Shown piece after piece: positions 8,324 through 16,875 of a stretch of DNA of 34,111 nucleotides (position 1 is the stretch's first letter; each line of letters opens with the position of its first letter). The DNA is taken from NCBI GenBank assembly GCA_012513915.1, contig JAAZBG010000168.1, positions 1 through 34,111 on the forward strand. The letters run 5' to 3'. The position numbers and the translations under genes are program-made. The notes under the pieces were generated by a model. The model did no database searches, had not been told where the DNA came from, and saw nothing but the letters and a program-made list of their open reading frames with translations. The DNA is from Fibrobacter sp. (GTDB taxonomy: Bacteria > Fibrobacterota > Chitinivibrionia > Chitinivibrionales > Chitinispirillaceae).

Positions 8324-9652
8324 TCACAAAATATTACTTGCCAGTTCAGCAAGTTCCGAGCGTTCCCCCTTCTCAAGATTCAGGTGTGCATAAATGGATT
8401 GACCCTGCATCTTCTCAATCAGATAACTCAGACCATTTGACAAACTGTCAAGATAGGGATGATCGATCTGATGTATATCGCCAGTAAATACCATCTTGGT
8501 TCCTTCACCGGCTCTCGTGATAATCGTCTTTACTTCGTGTGGTGTAAGATTTTGGGCTTCATCAACAATAAAATATTTCTTAACAAGACTTCTTCCTCTT
8601 ATGTACGCAAGCGGTTCAATCACCAGTTTATTTTCGTCAAGAAGTTCTTTAATCTTCTTATTCTTCGAATCCATTTCAGAATACTGATTTTGAATCACAC
8701 CGAGATTGTCAAAAAGCGGTTGCATATACGGGTTGAGTTTCGCCTGAATGTCTCCGGGAAGAAATCCGCTGTCTTTATTACTTAACGGGACAACCGGTCG
8801 TGCCAATAGAATCTGACGATACCCTTTTCTGTTTTCGAGTGCTGCAGCCAGCGCAAGCAATGTTTTTCCTGTTCCGGCTTTTCCCGAAATGGTAACCAGT
8901 TTAATTGCATCATTCATGAGAGCATCAAGGGCAAATGTCTGTTCTGCATTACGGCCGACAATTCCATAGGCTGATTTCTTGTCAACCCGATATATAAGGT
9001 TGTCGTTTTTCTCGTATCGTCCGAGCCCCGAAAGACGGCCATTTTTTATTATTAAATACTGATTCTGGATCAGGCCTGCCTGTTTTTTTGCAGGCAGCTC
9101 TGTTGATGCTTCATCTGCATACATCCGCTGTATCACTTCTTCATCAACACCCTCGACAAGTTCGTACCCTTTGTAAAGCAGTGAAACGTTCTTGACATGA
9201 TCAGTAGTATAATCTTCTGCGGGAATTCCGATTGCTTTAGCTTTCATTCTCAGGTTGACATCTTTGGTGACAAGAATCACTTCACGGGATGTCTGCTCAG
9301 TTTTTACAATATAAGCGATGTTAAGAATTTTGTGATCCGGTACCGTGTTTGAAAAACTTAAGGCAATATCTTTATGAAACGACTGATCAAGCCGTATTGA
9401 AATTTTACCTTTTTTAGGACCGATCGGAACGCCACCATTGAACAGACCACTCTCTGTTATGCTATCAAGAGACCGGAGAATTTCGCGTGCGTGATAATTA
9501 AGCGTCTCATTGCCTTTTTTAAACTGATCAAGCTCCTCAAGAACTGTAATCGGAATAATAATGTCATGCTCATCGAATTGATAGATACACGAACTGTCAT
9601 GAAGCATGACATTGGTATCAAGAATAAATATTTTCTTTTTTTTGGGTGCCAT
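8324..9652 (-). CDS. phoH: PIN-domain PhoH-family ATPase
   Basis: This 442-residue cytoplasmic protein joins an N-terminal PIN nuclease domain to a C-terminal PhoH ATPase (the PhoH2/YlaK arrangement). PIN acidic residues are visible as Asp12 (ILDTNVMLHD), Glu39/40 (VLEELDQF) and Asp131 (LVTKDVNLR). The ATPase has Walker A GKAGTGKT at ~257-264 and a Walker B-like IVDEAQN, followed by TGDIHQID. The family is known as an RNA helicase/ribonuclease. The start ATG has GGAG ten bases upstream. Only one TTAACA hexamer lies upstream, without an 11-bp partner, so I do not count it in the Pho-box set despite its name. A strong terminator follows. Confidence 0.93.
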   Translation of the reverse strand: MAPKKKKIFILDTNVMLHDSSCIYQFDEHDIIIPITVLEELDQFKKGNETLNYHAREILRSLDSITESGLFNGGVPIGPKKGKISIRLDQSFHKDIALSFSNTVPDHKILNIAYIVKTEQTSREVILVTKDVNLRMKAKAIGIPAEDYTTDHVKNVSLLYKGYELVEGVDEEVIQRMYADEASTELPAKKQAGLIQNQYLIIKNGRLSGLGRYEKNDNLIYRVDKKSAYGIVGRNAEQTFALDALMNDAIKLVTISGKAGTGKTLLALAAALENRKGYRQILLARPVVPLSNKDSGFLPGDIQAKLNPYMQPLFDNLGVIQNQYSEMDSKNKKIKELLDENKLVIEPLAYIRGRSLVKKYFIVDEAQNLTPHEVKTIITRAGEGTKMVFTGDIHQIDHPYLDSLSNGLSYLIEKMQGQSIYAHLNLEKGERSELAELASNIL

Positions 9653-10257
9653 ATCTCAGATTCTCCGCCGGTTATTGTTAACTAATAGTATCTGTACCCG
9701 CGAGTACCAGTTTCTATCTAAGATACTTTTTTGCCATTCAGTGTTGGGTAATCTTAATTGTTATAGTGTAAAGTCGAGAAAAAAGAAAAAAACTACCAAA
9801 GCGATTATTACTACCGGAATCTCGATAATTAACATAGTAATACTCCGAAAGAATTTAAAAATTAGTGTATTGGTTTTATTATTCATGAAAGTAAAGATAA
9901 GTTGGTATTGTGTAATTATTGTTACGGAGATGTTAAATAGTTGTATCATTGAACTCTATTTGAACAATCGCTGTTAGACGATAAAGGTATCATCAAAACG
10001 CTTAGATATTTGTTTCTGGCCTTTTTCTGATTCGTTGTATCTTTGCAAACACAAAAAAAACAAACTCCTAATATTAGCCTAACAGTGTAAACCGAAATTT
10101 ATTGAAGCTGTTAAAGTAAAACAATTGTGTTACGTGCCTTTTTCTCGGGTATGCACAACCAGCAAGTGTTGAACGATAAAAAATTGTACAAACGACAGCT
10201 TGGTTACAGTACTAATAATAACAGCAATTTTTATAAAAACTGGAAGGAGTACTGGTA
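9653..10257. other. Gene-poor region upstream of the radical SAM gene
   Basis: About 600 very AT-rich bases. The left part holds the phoH promoter region and nothing I recognise. The right part holds a Pho box (10068-10084) and a 35-codon ORF abutting the radical SAM gene, listed separately. A 15-codon Cys-containing ORF at 9930-9977 has GGAG touching its ATG and is probably chance. Confidence 0.5.
10068..10084 (+). promoter_or_regulatory. Pho box upstream of the peptide/radical SAM pair
   Basis: CTAATA (10068-10073, one mismatch) and CTAACA (10079-10084) are 11 bp apart. A TTTATT-like -10 is possible at about 10098. The next ORF starts 67 bp downstream. Confidence 0.6.
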
Positions 10258-10258
10258 A
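10151..10258 (+). CDS. Candidate 35-residue peptide overlapping the radical SAM gene
   Basis: An ATG-started ORF begins MHNQQVLNDKK and ends NFYKNWKEYW. Its TAA overlaps the ATG of the radical SAM gene by one base (TAATG), an arrangement typical of translational coupling. The C-terminal half is rich in Asn and aromatic residues, as in some substrates of peptide-modifying radical SAM enzymes, which crosslink Trp, Tyr, Phe or Lys side chains. No clear ribosome site precedes the ATG, and the end of the ORF also encodes the AAGGAG of the next gene, so it could be chance. The precursor-peptide role is inference. Confidence 0.35.
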   Translation: MHNQQVLNDKKLYKRQLGYSTNNNSNFYKNWKEYW

Positions 10259-11058
10259 TGGACTTTAAACCGGAGGCTGCGGTATGGAATATCACCATGA
10301 GATGTAATATGCACTGCAAGAATTGCGGTTCTGCGTGTACATCTGCTTATTCTGATGAATTGGCAACTAATGAGGCATTCAGGCTCTGTGATAAGATCGG
10401 TTCAATGGGATTCAGCTCGATCACACTATCGGGTGGTGAACCGACAACCCATCCGGATTGGGATCTGATTGCCCTGCGTCTTCATGTCAATAACGTCATG
10501 CCAAACTTGATTTCAAACGGCTGGTTCATTGATGGATCAGTTGCACAGCGTGCTGCACGGGCAAATATAAATACGATTACGATCTGTATTGAAGGCCTTG
10601 AAGAAACACATGATGAAATTCGTATGCCTGGATCATTTGAAAGAATAATGAATGCGTTTACTGAAATTAAAAAAACACCGGTACACTTATCTGCTAGTAC
10701 GACTATTCACAGCGGCAATATCAGACAGCTTCCAGAACTGCTCAGGATTCTTGAAAACAATGGTGTTGAAGTGTGGAAACTTCAGTTGGATTTACCAATG
10801 GGAACTATGGCGGAGAATCATGACCTTGTCGCAGATCCATCATGCATGGATGCCATTATTGCACTTGTAAATTTATACTACAAGAAAACTACTGTCGATA
10901 TTCAGTTTTCGGATTGTATCGGGTATTACAACGTAAAGGAAATAGAGGATAGACAAAAGAAAAACCATACTACTCTCTACGAATGGAACGAGTGTGGTGC
11001 CGTTAAGACATCAATGAGAATACTTCATAATGGAGAAATACTTAAATGTACACCTTAA
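10258..11058 (+). CDS. Radical SAM protein with truncated SPASM-like C-terminus
   Basis: Cys16, Cys20 and Cys23 (RCNMHCKNCGSAC) form the radical SAM CxxxCxxC cluster site. LSGGEPTTHP (~58-66) is the SAM-binding GGE motif, and ISNGWFI follows. The DEL-TNEA sequence after the cluster is common in SPASM-type peptide- and protein-modifying enzymes. The C-terminus reads ECGAV then ILHNGEILKCTP and stops. Relatives usually continue through several more Cys-rich residues, so the auxiliary cluster domain appears cut short at 266 residues. No continuation is found in the other frames. It starts at an ATG behind AAGGAG. It may be a decayed or minimal maturase. Confidence 0.8.
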   Translation: MDFKPEAAVWNITMRCNMHCKNCGSACTSAYSDELATNEAFRLCDKIGSMGFSSITLSGGEPTTHPDWDLIALRLHVNNVMPNLISNGWFIDGSVAQRAARANINTITICIEGLEETHDEIRMPGSFERIMNAFTEIKKTPVHLSASTTIHSGNIRQLPELLRILENNGVEVWKLQLDLPMGTMAENHDLVADPSCMDAIIALVNLYYKKTTVDIQFSDCIGYYNVKEIEDRQKKNHTTLYEWNECGAVKTSMRILHNGEILKCTP

Positions 11059-11362
11059 TAACAAAAAATAGCTAATGCACACCTGAAATCTTAACTAAAC
11101 ACCAGCTTATCGCGAATAGACAGATAGTTTTTTTATTTGTTTAACAGACAAAAATCATCATCTACCCATCACTCGTCAATTCACAACCTCCTGACTCCAA
11201 TAGGTTTTTTATGAATGGTTATATGGTATTTATCGGAATTATATATCTTTATCACTTAGTGCTTTGATCAATTTCAGAAACGCTCAAAGTGTATCAGCGT
11301 CTGGAAAATCGATATTTTAAGTTTAATTAGCTTGTCAATAAGCAATAACAGTGGAGATAATC
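11059..11362. other. Gene-free AT-rich stretch
   Basis: About 300 bp between the radical SAM and rubrerythrin genes. No ORF, Pho box or clear terminator is seen. The right end presumably holds the rubrerythrin promoter. Confidence 0.6.
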
Positions 11363-12043
11363 ATGAGCCATTACATGGGCAGAAGACAGGCGTTGGCGAT
11401 AATCGGCATGGCTGGTCTTGCCGCACTGGATGTGTTCGCGAAGCCACTGTCCTATGAATCACTTGAGAATGACTTCAAGACGACTATACGAATACTCACC
11501 GAGGCTTATAATCTTGAAATGGAAGCAAACGCTATGTATGTCAGTTTCTCTGAACGGGCAAAAGAAGAGAATTATCCCAATATCGCTTATTCATACAAAA
11601 CGTTCGCCATATCTGAAAAGATTCATGCAAATAGTTTTGCTGTTATACTGGAGAAACTTAATTGTGCATTGGACACAGGCACATCAATTTTTAAAGCCAA
11701 TACGACTAAGAAGAACTTGCTCACTTCGGTCAGACATGAAATGAAGAAAATCAATGAGATCTATCCTGGATATCTCGAAGCGCTAAAGGCGGAGGGTCAC
11801 AAAGACGCTATTATGAGTTGTCGCTATGCGTATCTATCCCACAAACAACATACAGCAGACCTGGAACTCGTTGGTAAATACACTGAGAATTTCTTCCTGA
11901 TAGTAGCGGCAACAGCAGAAGCACGCTGGCTCAATTACCATGTCTGTTCGTTATGTGGTTCAACTTCAAAAAGAATTCCACCTGCGTTTTGTCAGATATG
12001 CGGAAAACCTAAGGAAACCTACATTCATGTTAGCCGGCCCTGA
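11363..12043 (+). CDS. Rubrerythrin-type ferritin-like protein, possibly Tat-exported
   Basis: This 226-residue diiron ferritin-like protein of the rubrerythrin group is probably an oxidative-stress peroxidase. The first helix pair shows LEMEANAMY and SEKIHAN (ExxH). The second pair has EIYPGYLEALKAEG, then SHKQHTADL, where the usual Glu of the second ExxH is His. The C-terminus has a rubredoxin/zinc-ribbon-like site, CSLCG and CQICG (CxxC twice). The N-terminus has Arg7-Arg8 (MGRRQALAIIG) followed by a hydrophobic stretch ending in VFAKP, like a Tat or Sec signal. I start at ATG 11363 because GGAG lies six bases upstream; an upstream GTG at 11351 has no such site. Export is an inference, as most rubrerythrins are cytoplasmic. 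Confidence 0.85.
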   Translation: MSHYMGRRQALAIIGMAGLAALDVFAKPLSYESLENDFKTTIRILTEAYNLEMEANAMYVSFSERAKEENYPNIAYSYKTFAISEKIHANSFAVILEKLNCALDTGTSIFKANTTKKNLLTSVRHEMKKINEIYPGYLEALKAEGHKDAIMSCRYAYLSHKQHTADLELVGKYTENFFLIVAATAEARWLNYHVCSLCGSTSKRIPPAFCQICGKPKETYIHVSRP

Positions 12044-12157
12044 AATCTTTATCACAGCTCAAACATGATGAGGAGTGAAAATAGTCATTCAACAAAACGG
12101 CAGGAGTGAGCAATGGACATATGGGCAGTACCATCTGGAGTATGCATTTTGTTATTC

Positions 12158-12649
12158 TCATTGTGGTGAGGGTACCTGGGATGATTTGATAATGGTTTTT
12201 AGTTTCATACTGTATTCTGCGGCCAGGGATTTCACTTTACCGTTTTTTGAAGCTGATGTGATTGCGTCAACCTTTACCGGGGTTTTTACTTCCCACTTGC
12301 GGATCTGAGTTGTATGGAGAATAATTCGTGATGCCGAGCGTTCATTTTTATTGAGCCAATCCAGAACCCAGGGGCGAACCTTTGAGTTAATCCCTGAATT
12401 GGTAATAAAGACAGCATTGAAGTCAGTTGCAGCGAGCTGAGCAAGGGAATCACCGTTAGTATGATTCACAACTACAACAGTAATACCATCTTTTTCAAGA
12501 AGATTTTTCATTTCCTTGATCAGACCTTTTTTAAATTTTGTATCCTCAAATGACAAAAGGACACTGTTTTTTTGTATCGTGGCATCTTCGGTAAACGCAG
12601 AGAACACGATCATCATTAACAGCACAAAGAAGCCATAAATTTTATTCAT
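12158..12649 (-). CDS. Small secreted flavodoxin-fold-like protein
   Basis: This 163-residue product has a clear N-terminal signal peptide (hydrophobic residues ~5-19, cleavage near FTED). The mature part alternates beta and alpha: VLLSFEDTKF, GITVVVVNH, FNAVFITNSG and RIILHT, ending in KVDAITSAS. It resembles a flavodoxin-like fold but lacks an obvious FMN phosphate loop. The TSAS stretch faintly recalls FMN-binding proteins. The start ATG has GGAG seven bases upstream. It is convergent with the rubrerythrin gene, and I cannot name a function. Confidence 0.6.
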   Translation of the reverse strand: MNKIYGFFVLLMMIVFSAFTEDATIQKNSVLLSFEDTKFKKGLIKEMKNLLEKDGITVVVVNHTNGDSLAQLAATDFNAVFITNSGINSKVRPWVLDWLNKNERSASRIILHTTQIRKWEVKTPVKVDAITSASKNGKVKSLAAEYSMKLKTIIKSSQVPSPQ

Positions 12650-12791
12650 ACCAGTACTCCATCTGTTTAAATACTTCTATTAGCAATATTAATTGAAAAT
12701 AAAAACTGGATTGGGCAGGTAACAACAAAAAACAAAGTTAGTTTAGTTTCCAGTTGTATCTTGAAGCAGTGGCAATTGTATATTCAATGTC

Positions 12792-14006
12792 ATGAAACTG
12801 AGCGTTGCACATAATTTTGATCCAGCTCTTGTACCGCATCTGGCGGCTATTGGCAAGACATACGAAGTTTTTGGAAAACTGGATCGTGATATTATTGGTG
12901 GTGGAAGATCTACCTATACACTACGGCATATAAGCAAAAGTCGTATTGCTCTCGCTGTACGACAGGCGCATGACCACGGAATTACTTTTAACTATTTGGT
13001 TAACGGGGCATCACTTAACGGACAGGAACAAACACGCTCAGGTCAGAAACGAATCCGGAATTTGCTCGATTGGGTTGCAGCGTGTGGCGTGGATGCTGTC
13101 ACCGTTGCCTCGCCGTTTCTTGCACAGATTGTCACGAAAATGTATCCTAAGCTGGGGATACGGGCAAGCGCATTCGCCATGGTTGACACTCCGGCAAAAG
13201 CGCGGCAGTGGGAAGATCTCGGAGCGAACACGCTGTGTGTCAGCGCAATCACCTGCAATCGTGATTTCGAACGACTGCGTGCGATCAGGGAGGCTGTTTC
13301 GTGCGAGTTGCAGCTTATTGTCAATTCGAGCTGCCTTAGCCACTGTGTCTGGGAGCCAACGCACATGCAACTTTTAACTCAAAGCTCTCGTAAACACGAC
13401 ACAAGTCATGGATTCTGCCTTGACTACTGTGTACTCAACTGCTCGCACCGGCGCTTGAAAGATCCGGTGAACTTCGTACGCTCTGTATGGATCCGGCCTG
13501 AGGATCTGTCATTCTATGAAAAACTTGGTATTGATTGCTTTAAGGTCCTCGAGCGAAGCTGCCCAACGGACCTGCTCGTTAAAAGGGTGAAGGCATACCG
13601 GGATCAGTCCTTTGATGGCAATCTGTATGAGCTGGTGGCACCAATGGCAAGTATCCGCAAGGAGCTTGGGGCGACATTTTTTTCTCAAGCGCGGATGATA
13701 CTTTCAATGCTCCGACCGGGTGAAATTAAAATTTCGAGCTTACTGAGAATACAGGACTACATGAACGAGATTATCCCGCATCAGTTTGATCGTAATGAAG
13801 CACCGGTGTATATCGACAACATGGCTTTGGATGGTTTTATCCAGCAGCTTGCACAGCGGCGGTGCACAACGGAAGACTGCTCACACTGCGGTATCTGTGA
13901 GCGTTTCGCAGCAAAAGCTGTCCACATTAAGCAGGATTATCGGGAACGGGTACTTCACAAAGCAGAGACACTACAGGGTCAGACCAGCGATGGATCACTG
14001 TGGTGA
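12792..14006 (+). CDS. U32-family protein with two Cys clusters (UbiU/UbiV-like relative)
   Basis: The 404-residue product belongs to the peptidase U32 superfamily, whose characterised bacterial members (UbiU, UbiV, RlhA, TrhP) are oxygen-independent RNA- or quinone-hydroxylating Fe-S proteins rather than proteases. The core shows the family order: FNYLVNG, GVDAVTVASPF, VNSSCLSHCVWEPTH (Cys181, Cys185), FCLDYCVLNC (Cys209, 213, 217), then WIRPEDLSFYE. A ferredoxin-like CTTEDCSHCGIC (Cys358, 363, 366, 369) lies near the C-terminus and could hold a second cluster. No strong ribosome site is seen. The 3' end overlaps the convergent ketoacyl synthase gene by 12 bp. Context suggests hydroxylation of a polyketide phenol without O2. 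That role is inferred. Confidence 0.75.
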   Translation: MKLSVAHNFDPALVPHLAAIGKTYEVFGKLDRDIIGGGRSTYTLRHISKSRIALAVRQAHDHGITFNYLVNGASLNGQEQTRSGQKRIRNLLDWVAACGVDAVTVASPFLAQIVTKMYPKLGIRASAFAMVDTPAKARQWEDLGANTLCVSAITCNRDFERLRAIREAVSCELQLIVNSSCLSHCVWEPTHMQLLTQSSRKHDTSHGFCLDYCVLNCSHRRLKDPVNFVRSVWIRPEDLSFYEKLGIDCFKVLERSCPTDLLVKRVKAYRDQSFDGNLYELVAPMASIRKELGATFFSQARMILSMLRPGEIKISSLLRIQDYMNEIIPHQFDRNEAPVYIDNMALDGFIQQLAQRRCTTEDCSHCGICERFAAKAVHIKQDYRERVLHKAETLQGQTSDGSLW

Positions 14007-15344
14007 TGGACGTTTAAGCAGAAGACCTGCACTATGCCCGCCAAAACCAAATGACTGATTAAGAGCCAGGGTGATGGGATACCCGCACGGTTTATCTACG
14101 ACAAAATTCAGCGGTCGTATCGGGTCTGTCAGATTGACCGAAGGGTGCATCTTCCCCGACTCGATCGAGAGTGCCGTTACCGCCGTTTCGATCGCGCCTG
14201 CTGCACCGATCGAATGGCCAATAAGCGATTTGGTAGAATTAATAAATGGCCGCGAACCAAATACCCGTTCAACTATCCGTGATTCGACTTCATCATTGAG
14301 CAATGTAGCGGTGCCGTGTGCGTTAATGTAATCAACCTGTCCGGCAGAGAATCCGGAACTATCAAAAAGTGTGTTGTACATCGATTCCACGTGATCACCC
14401 TCCGGTGACATACCCATAATCGAAAATGCATCACAGTTCTCTGAATAGCCAACCAGCTCGGCAATCACCTTTGCACCGCGTGCGCGAGCCTGCGTGGCAT
14501 CTTCCATCATAAGCACCGCACAGCCACCTGCACTGAACAAAAAACCGGTTCGTTTTGAATCAAATGGACGGCTTGCTTCAGAAGCGATGCCATCACCCCT
14601 GGCAAGAGTACCAGCGGTATCAAATCCCCGAAAAATTCCTCCGTAGGGGTCTGCGAGGTACTCCGCACCACCTGCAAGTGCAGTATTTATTTCCCCTGAA
14701 GCAATTGCGCGATACGCCTGACCGATTGCTGATGTACCCGATGCGCATGCAGTTGAAACTGTTATTGACGGTCCGGCAAGGCCATACTTTATCGACAGTA
14801 CAGCCGAGCATGCATTGGGCATGGTCATTGCAACAACAAATGGATTGAACCGTGATGAGAATTCCAGAGGCATAGAATCCGGCAACGCGCAGGTATTCTG
14901 CATGTTGTCCAGTGCCTTTTTGACTGGAGCAAGAACGTGCGTTGCCTGAGCACGTGTATACGATACAAGACCACCATTACCGGTGCCCATGAACACACCG
15001 CTGCGAAAAGCGTCGATACCTTCAATGGAAAACGTGTTTTTCTTTTCATCCCTGAGCGTTACCTTGAGCCCGGCATCTTTCAGCGCCATTTCTCCGCAGG
15101 CAAGTGACAGTAACTGCACAGGGTCCATCTGCATCTTTTCGGCACGGTTCAAAGAAAACTGATCCCAGTCCGGGAGCTGTAACGGTGCCCAGACGCGGGA
15201 GTTGTACGTGTTGTAGGCATTCCAGTGAGGCGGAATTTCCTCGGCGACCGCTAAACCACGCAGACAATTGGACCAGAATTCATCACGGCCACATCCGTTT
15301 GGTGCAATAACGCCTATTCCTGTAATCGCAACGGTCTTTCTCAT
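13995..15344 (-). CDS. Beta-ketoacyl-ACP synthase II (FabF-like)
   Basis: This 449-residue condensing enzyme has a complete KAS triad: Cys200 in STACASG, His343 in NAHGTAT and His377 in KSLIGHSIGAAG, with SFGFGGHS at the end. Such enzymes extend acyl chains on ACP by decarboxylative condensation of malonyl-ACP. Long loops at residues ~40-70 and 130-165 differ from housekeeping FabF and suggest a specialised paralogue. The start ATG overlaps the stop of the upstream ACP gene (ATGA), so the two are translationally coupled. Downstream it overlaps the end of the convergent U32 gene. It probably prepares an acyl-ACP starter for the type III synthase next door (inference). Confidence 0.92.
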   Translation of the reverse strand: MRKTVAITGIGVIAPNGCGRDEFWSNCLRGLAVAEEIPPHWNAYNTYNSRVWAPLQLPDWDQFSLNRAEKMQMDPVQLLSLACGEMALKDAGLKVTLRDEKKNTFSIEGIDAFRSGVFMGTGNGGLVSYTRAQATHVLAPVKKALDNMQNTCALPDSMPLEFSSRFNPFVVAMTMPNACSAVLSIKYGLAGPSITVSTACASGTSAIGQAYRAIASGEINTALAGGAEYLADPYGGIFRGFDTAGTLARGDGIASEASRPFDSKRTGFLFSAGGCAVLMMEDATQARARGAKVIAELVGYSENCDAFSIMGMSPEGDHVESMYNTLFDSSGFSAGQVDYINAHGTATLLNDEVESRIVERVFGSRPFINSTKSLIGHSIGAAGAIETAVTALSIESGKMHPSVNLTDPIRPLNFVVDKPCGYPITLALNQSFGFGGHSAGLLLKRPSPQ

Positions 15345-15604
15345 TGCTTAATGCCGCCTATCTTTCTCTTGATAAAATCAACGGTTGAACCCACCGTGGT
15401 GAGTTCCTTTGCTTCCTCATCGCTGATACTTTCCTTGAATTCGTCCTCAAGCGCCATCAGAAGTGTTACTTTGTCAAGTGAGTCGGCTCCGAGATCATCA
15501 ATGAATTTTGCCCCTGATGTAACCTCTTCACGTTTAACCTTGAGAATTTCAATCGCGACATTCTGCACACGCTCCAAAAGTTGTTCGTCTGATGGCAAAT
15601 CCAT
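15341..15604 (-). CDS. Acyl carrier protein
   Basis: The 87-residue product is a type II acyl carrier protein. LGADSLDKVTLLMALED holds the phosphopantetheine Ser42, and the flanking helices match the family. I use the ATG at 15602-15604 because AAAGGAG lies six bases upstream and gives a normal ACP length. Longer in-frame forms starting at 15682 (ATG) or 15694 (TTG) would add an N-terminal tail with no ribosome site. It is the first gene of the ACP-ketoacyl synthase pair and is divergent from the type III synthase. It presumably carries the acyl chain for this cluster rather than for general fatty acid synthesis. Confidence 0.92.
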   Translation of the reverse strand: MDLPSDEQLLERVQNVAIEILKVKREEVTSGAKFIDDLGADSLDKVTLLMALEDEFKESISDEEAKELTTVGSTVDFIKRKIGGIKQ

Positions 15605-15712
15605 GAGCATCTCCTTTAGATTTTTTTGCGTTGAATAATCAACAACTGGTCGATATGTCTGCCGGTTCTGGTACGTTGACATCGAATCCTGCAAACGTTT
15701 GGATCTATTGTA

Positions 15713-15739
15713 TCAAGTTGTTGAGATATCAACTCTTGA
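15713..15739. promoter_or_regulatory. Dyad-symmetric operator candidate between acp and type III PKS
   Basis: GTTGA and TCAAC flank a four-base centre (GATA). TCAA and TTGA extend the symmetry outwards (TCAA-GTT-GTTGA-GATA-TCAAC-TC-TTGA). It lies in the divergent promoter region and could bind a regulator controlling both directions. No regulator gene is present in the cluster. Confidence 0.45.
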
Positions 15740-15813
15740 TGTCAATTACAATATATATTTTCCTCTTTGTGTTTCTTTTACTTTAATCATTATTTTTTTT
15801 CAGAAAGCGAAGC

Positions 15814-16872
15814 ATGACAATGAGCAGAATAGCTTCAGTGGGTACAGCAAATCCGTCGTTCTCAATAGAACAGAAACTCGGATGCGAGCTAATGAAGAAG
15901 CACTATTCAGATATTCTCAGGCCGCGAAGTGTTGAGGTTCTGGAGAAAATCATGGAGCATCCGAGCATTCGCAAGCGTCATATTGCTGTTGATGGTATAC
16001 TCGAACTGATATCGTTTAAAAACGAAACCCAGGAGAAACGAATCGAGCGATTCACCCGTTGGGGAACCAGGCTTTCCTGTGATGCAATCCGTCAGGCAAT
16101 AGATTCAGCTGGTGTTGGTCTTGAGGAGATACGTGTGCTGGTAGTCAATACATGTACCGGATATGTATGCCCCGGGTTGACATCGTACATTATAGAAGAA
16201 TTGGGGCTTTCTAAAAATGTTAAGGCATTCGATCTTGTCGGATTAGGATGCGGAGGTGCGGTGCCGAATATCGACCTTGCACAGTCGGTACTGGGCGCGC
16301 AAAGCAATGGCGTAGCCGTGAGTGTTGCTGTCGAGATTTGCAGTGCTACTTACCAAATGGGCAACGATATGAGTCTGATCGTGTCAAATGCAATATTCGG
16401 TGATGGTGCGGCAGCGGCGGTGATCTGGAACCGGGACAGTGGAGTTGAGCTTGTAACCGCCAGATCGTTAATTGATCCTGTCCACCGTGATGACGTTCGA
16501 TACGTTTACAAAAACGGGCATCTGCACAACCGTCTCTCTCCTCATCTTCCAGAGATAATTGGAGAAACCGTACCTGGAGAAATTCAAAGAATTTGTGAAG
16601 AGAATGGTCTGACCCCGGCGGATATTCGTCACTGGGCGATTCACCCCGGCGGCCACAAGATGCTCGAACAGATCAAGAGTGTTCTCGGGTTGGACGAAGA
16701 GGCTATGACCCATTCCCGTAATGTACTTAAGGAGTTTGGGAATATGTCATCACCCTCGCTATTGTTTGCTTTCAAGGACGTTCTTGCCCGGGAAATCAAA
16801 CCGGGTGATTGGTGTATTCTGGTTGGATATGGGGCCGGGCTTTCGGTATATACGTATTTGCTCAGAGCATAG
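15814..16872 (+). CDS. Type III polyketide synthase (chalcone/stilbene synthase family)
   Basis: The 352-residue homodimeric-type condensing enzyme has the full type III triad: Cys146 in GLGCGGAVPN, His277 in IHPGGHKML and Asn310 in FGNMSSPS. Other hallmarks are VNTCTGYVCPGL and the C-terminal GYGAGLSV. Bacterial members use long-chain acyl-CoA or acyl-ACP and malonyl-CoA to make alkylresorcinols, alkylpyrones or tetrahydroxynaphthalene. The adjacent ACP, ketoacyl synthase and methyltransferases favour a methylated phenolic lipid here, though the product cannot be read from the sequence. Starts at 15814 or 15820 are equally possible, as neither has a strong ribosome site. It is convergent with the UbiE-like gene, with a gap of only three bases. 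Confidence 0.93.
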   Translation: MTMSRIASVGTANPSFSIEQKLGCELMKKHYSDILRPRSVEVLEKIMEHPSIRKRHIAVDGILELISFKNETQEKRIERFTRWGTRLSCDAIRQAIDSAGVGLEEIRVLVVNTCTGYVCPGLTSYIIEELGLSKNVKAFDLVGLGCGGAVPNIDLAQSVLGAQSNGVAVSVAVEICSATYQMGNDMSLIVSNAIFGDGAAAAVIWNRDSGVELVTARSLIDPVHRDDVRYVYKNGHLHNRLSPHLPEIIGETVPGEIQRICEENGLTPADIRHWAIHPGGHKMLEQIKSVLGLDEEAMTHSRNVLKEFGNMSSPSLLFAFKDVLAREIKPGDWCILVGYGAGLSVYTYLLRA

Positions 16873-16875
16873 ATC

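Noticed and set aside
9653..9760. Pho box upstream of phoH
   Set aside because: Only one TTAACA hexamer on the minus strand and no partner at 11 bp; the family name alone is not evidence of phosphate control.
9930..9977. 15-codon Cys-containing ORF before the radical SAM gene
   Set aside because: GGAG touches the ATG with no spacing and the ORF is too short to support.
12113..12169. 18-codon hydrophobic ORF (MDIWAVPSG start) with GGAG upstream
   Set aside because: Overlaps the 3' end of the convergent secreted-protein gene and has no other support; likely chance.
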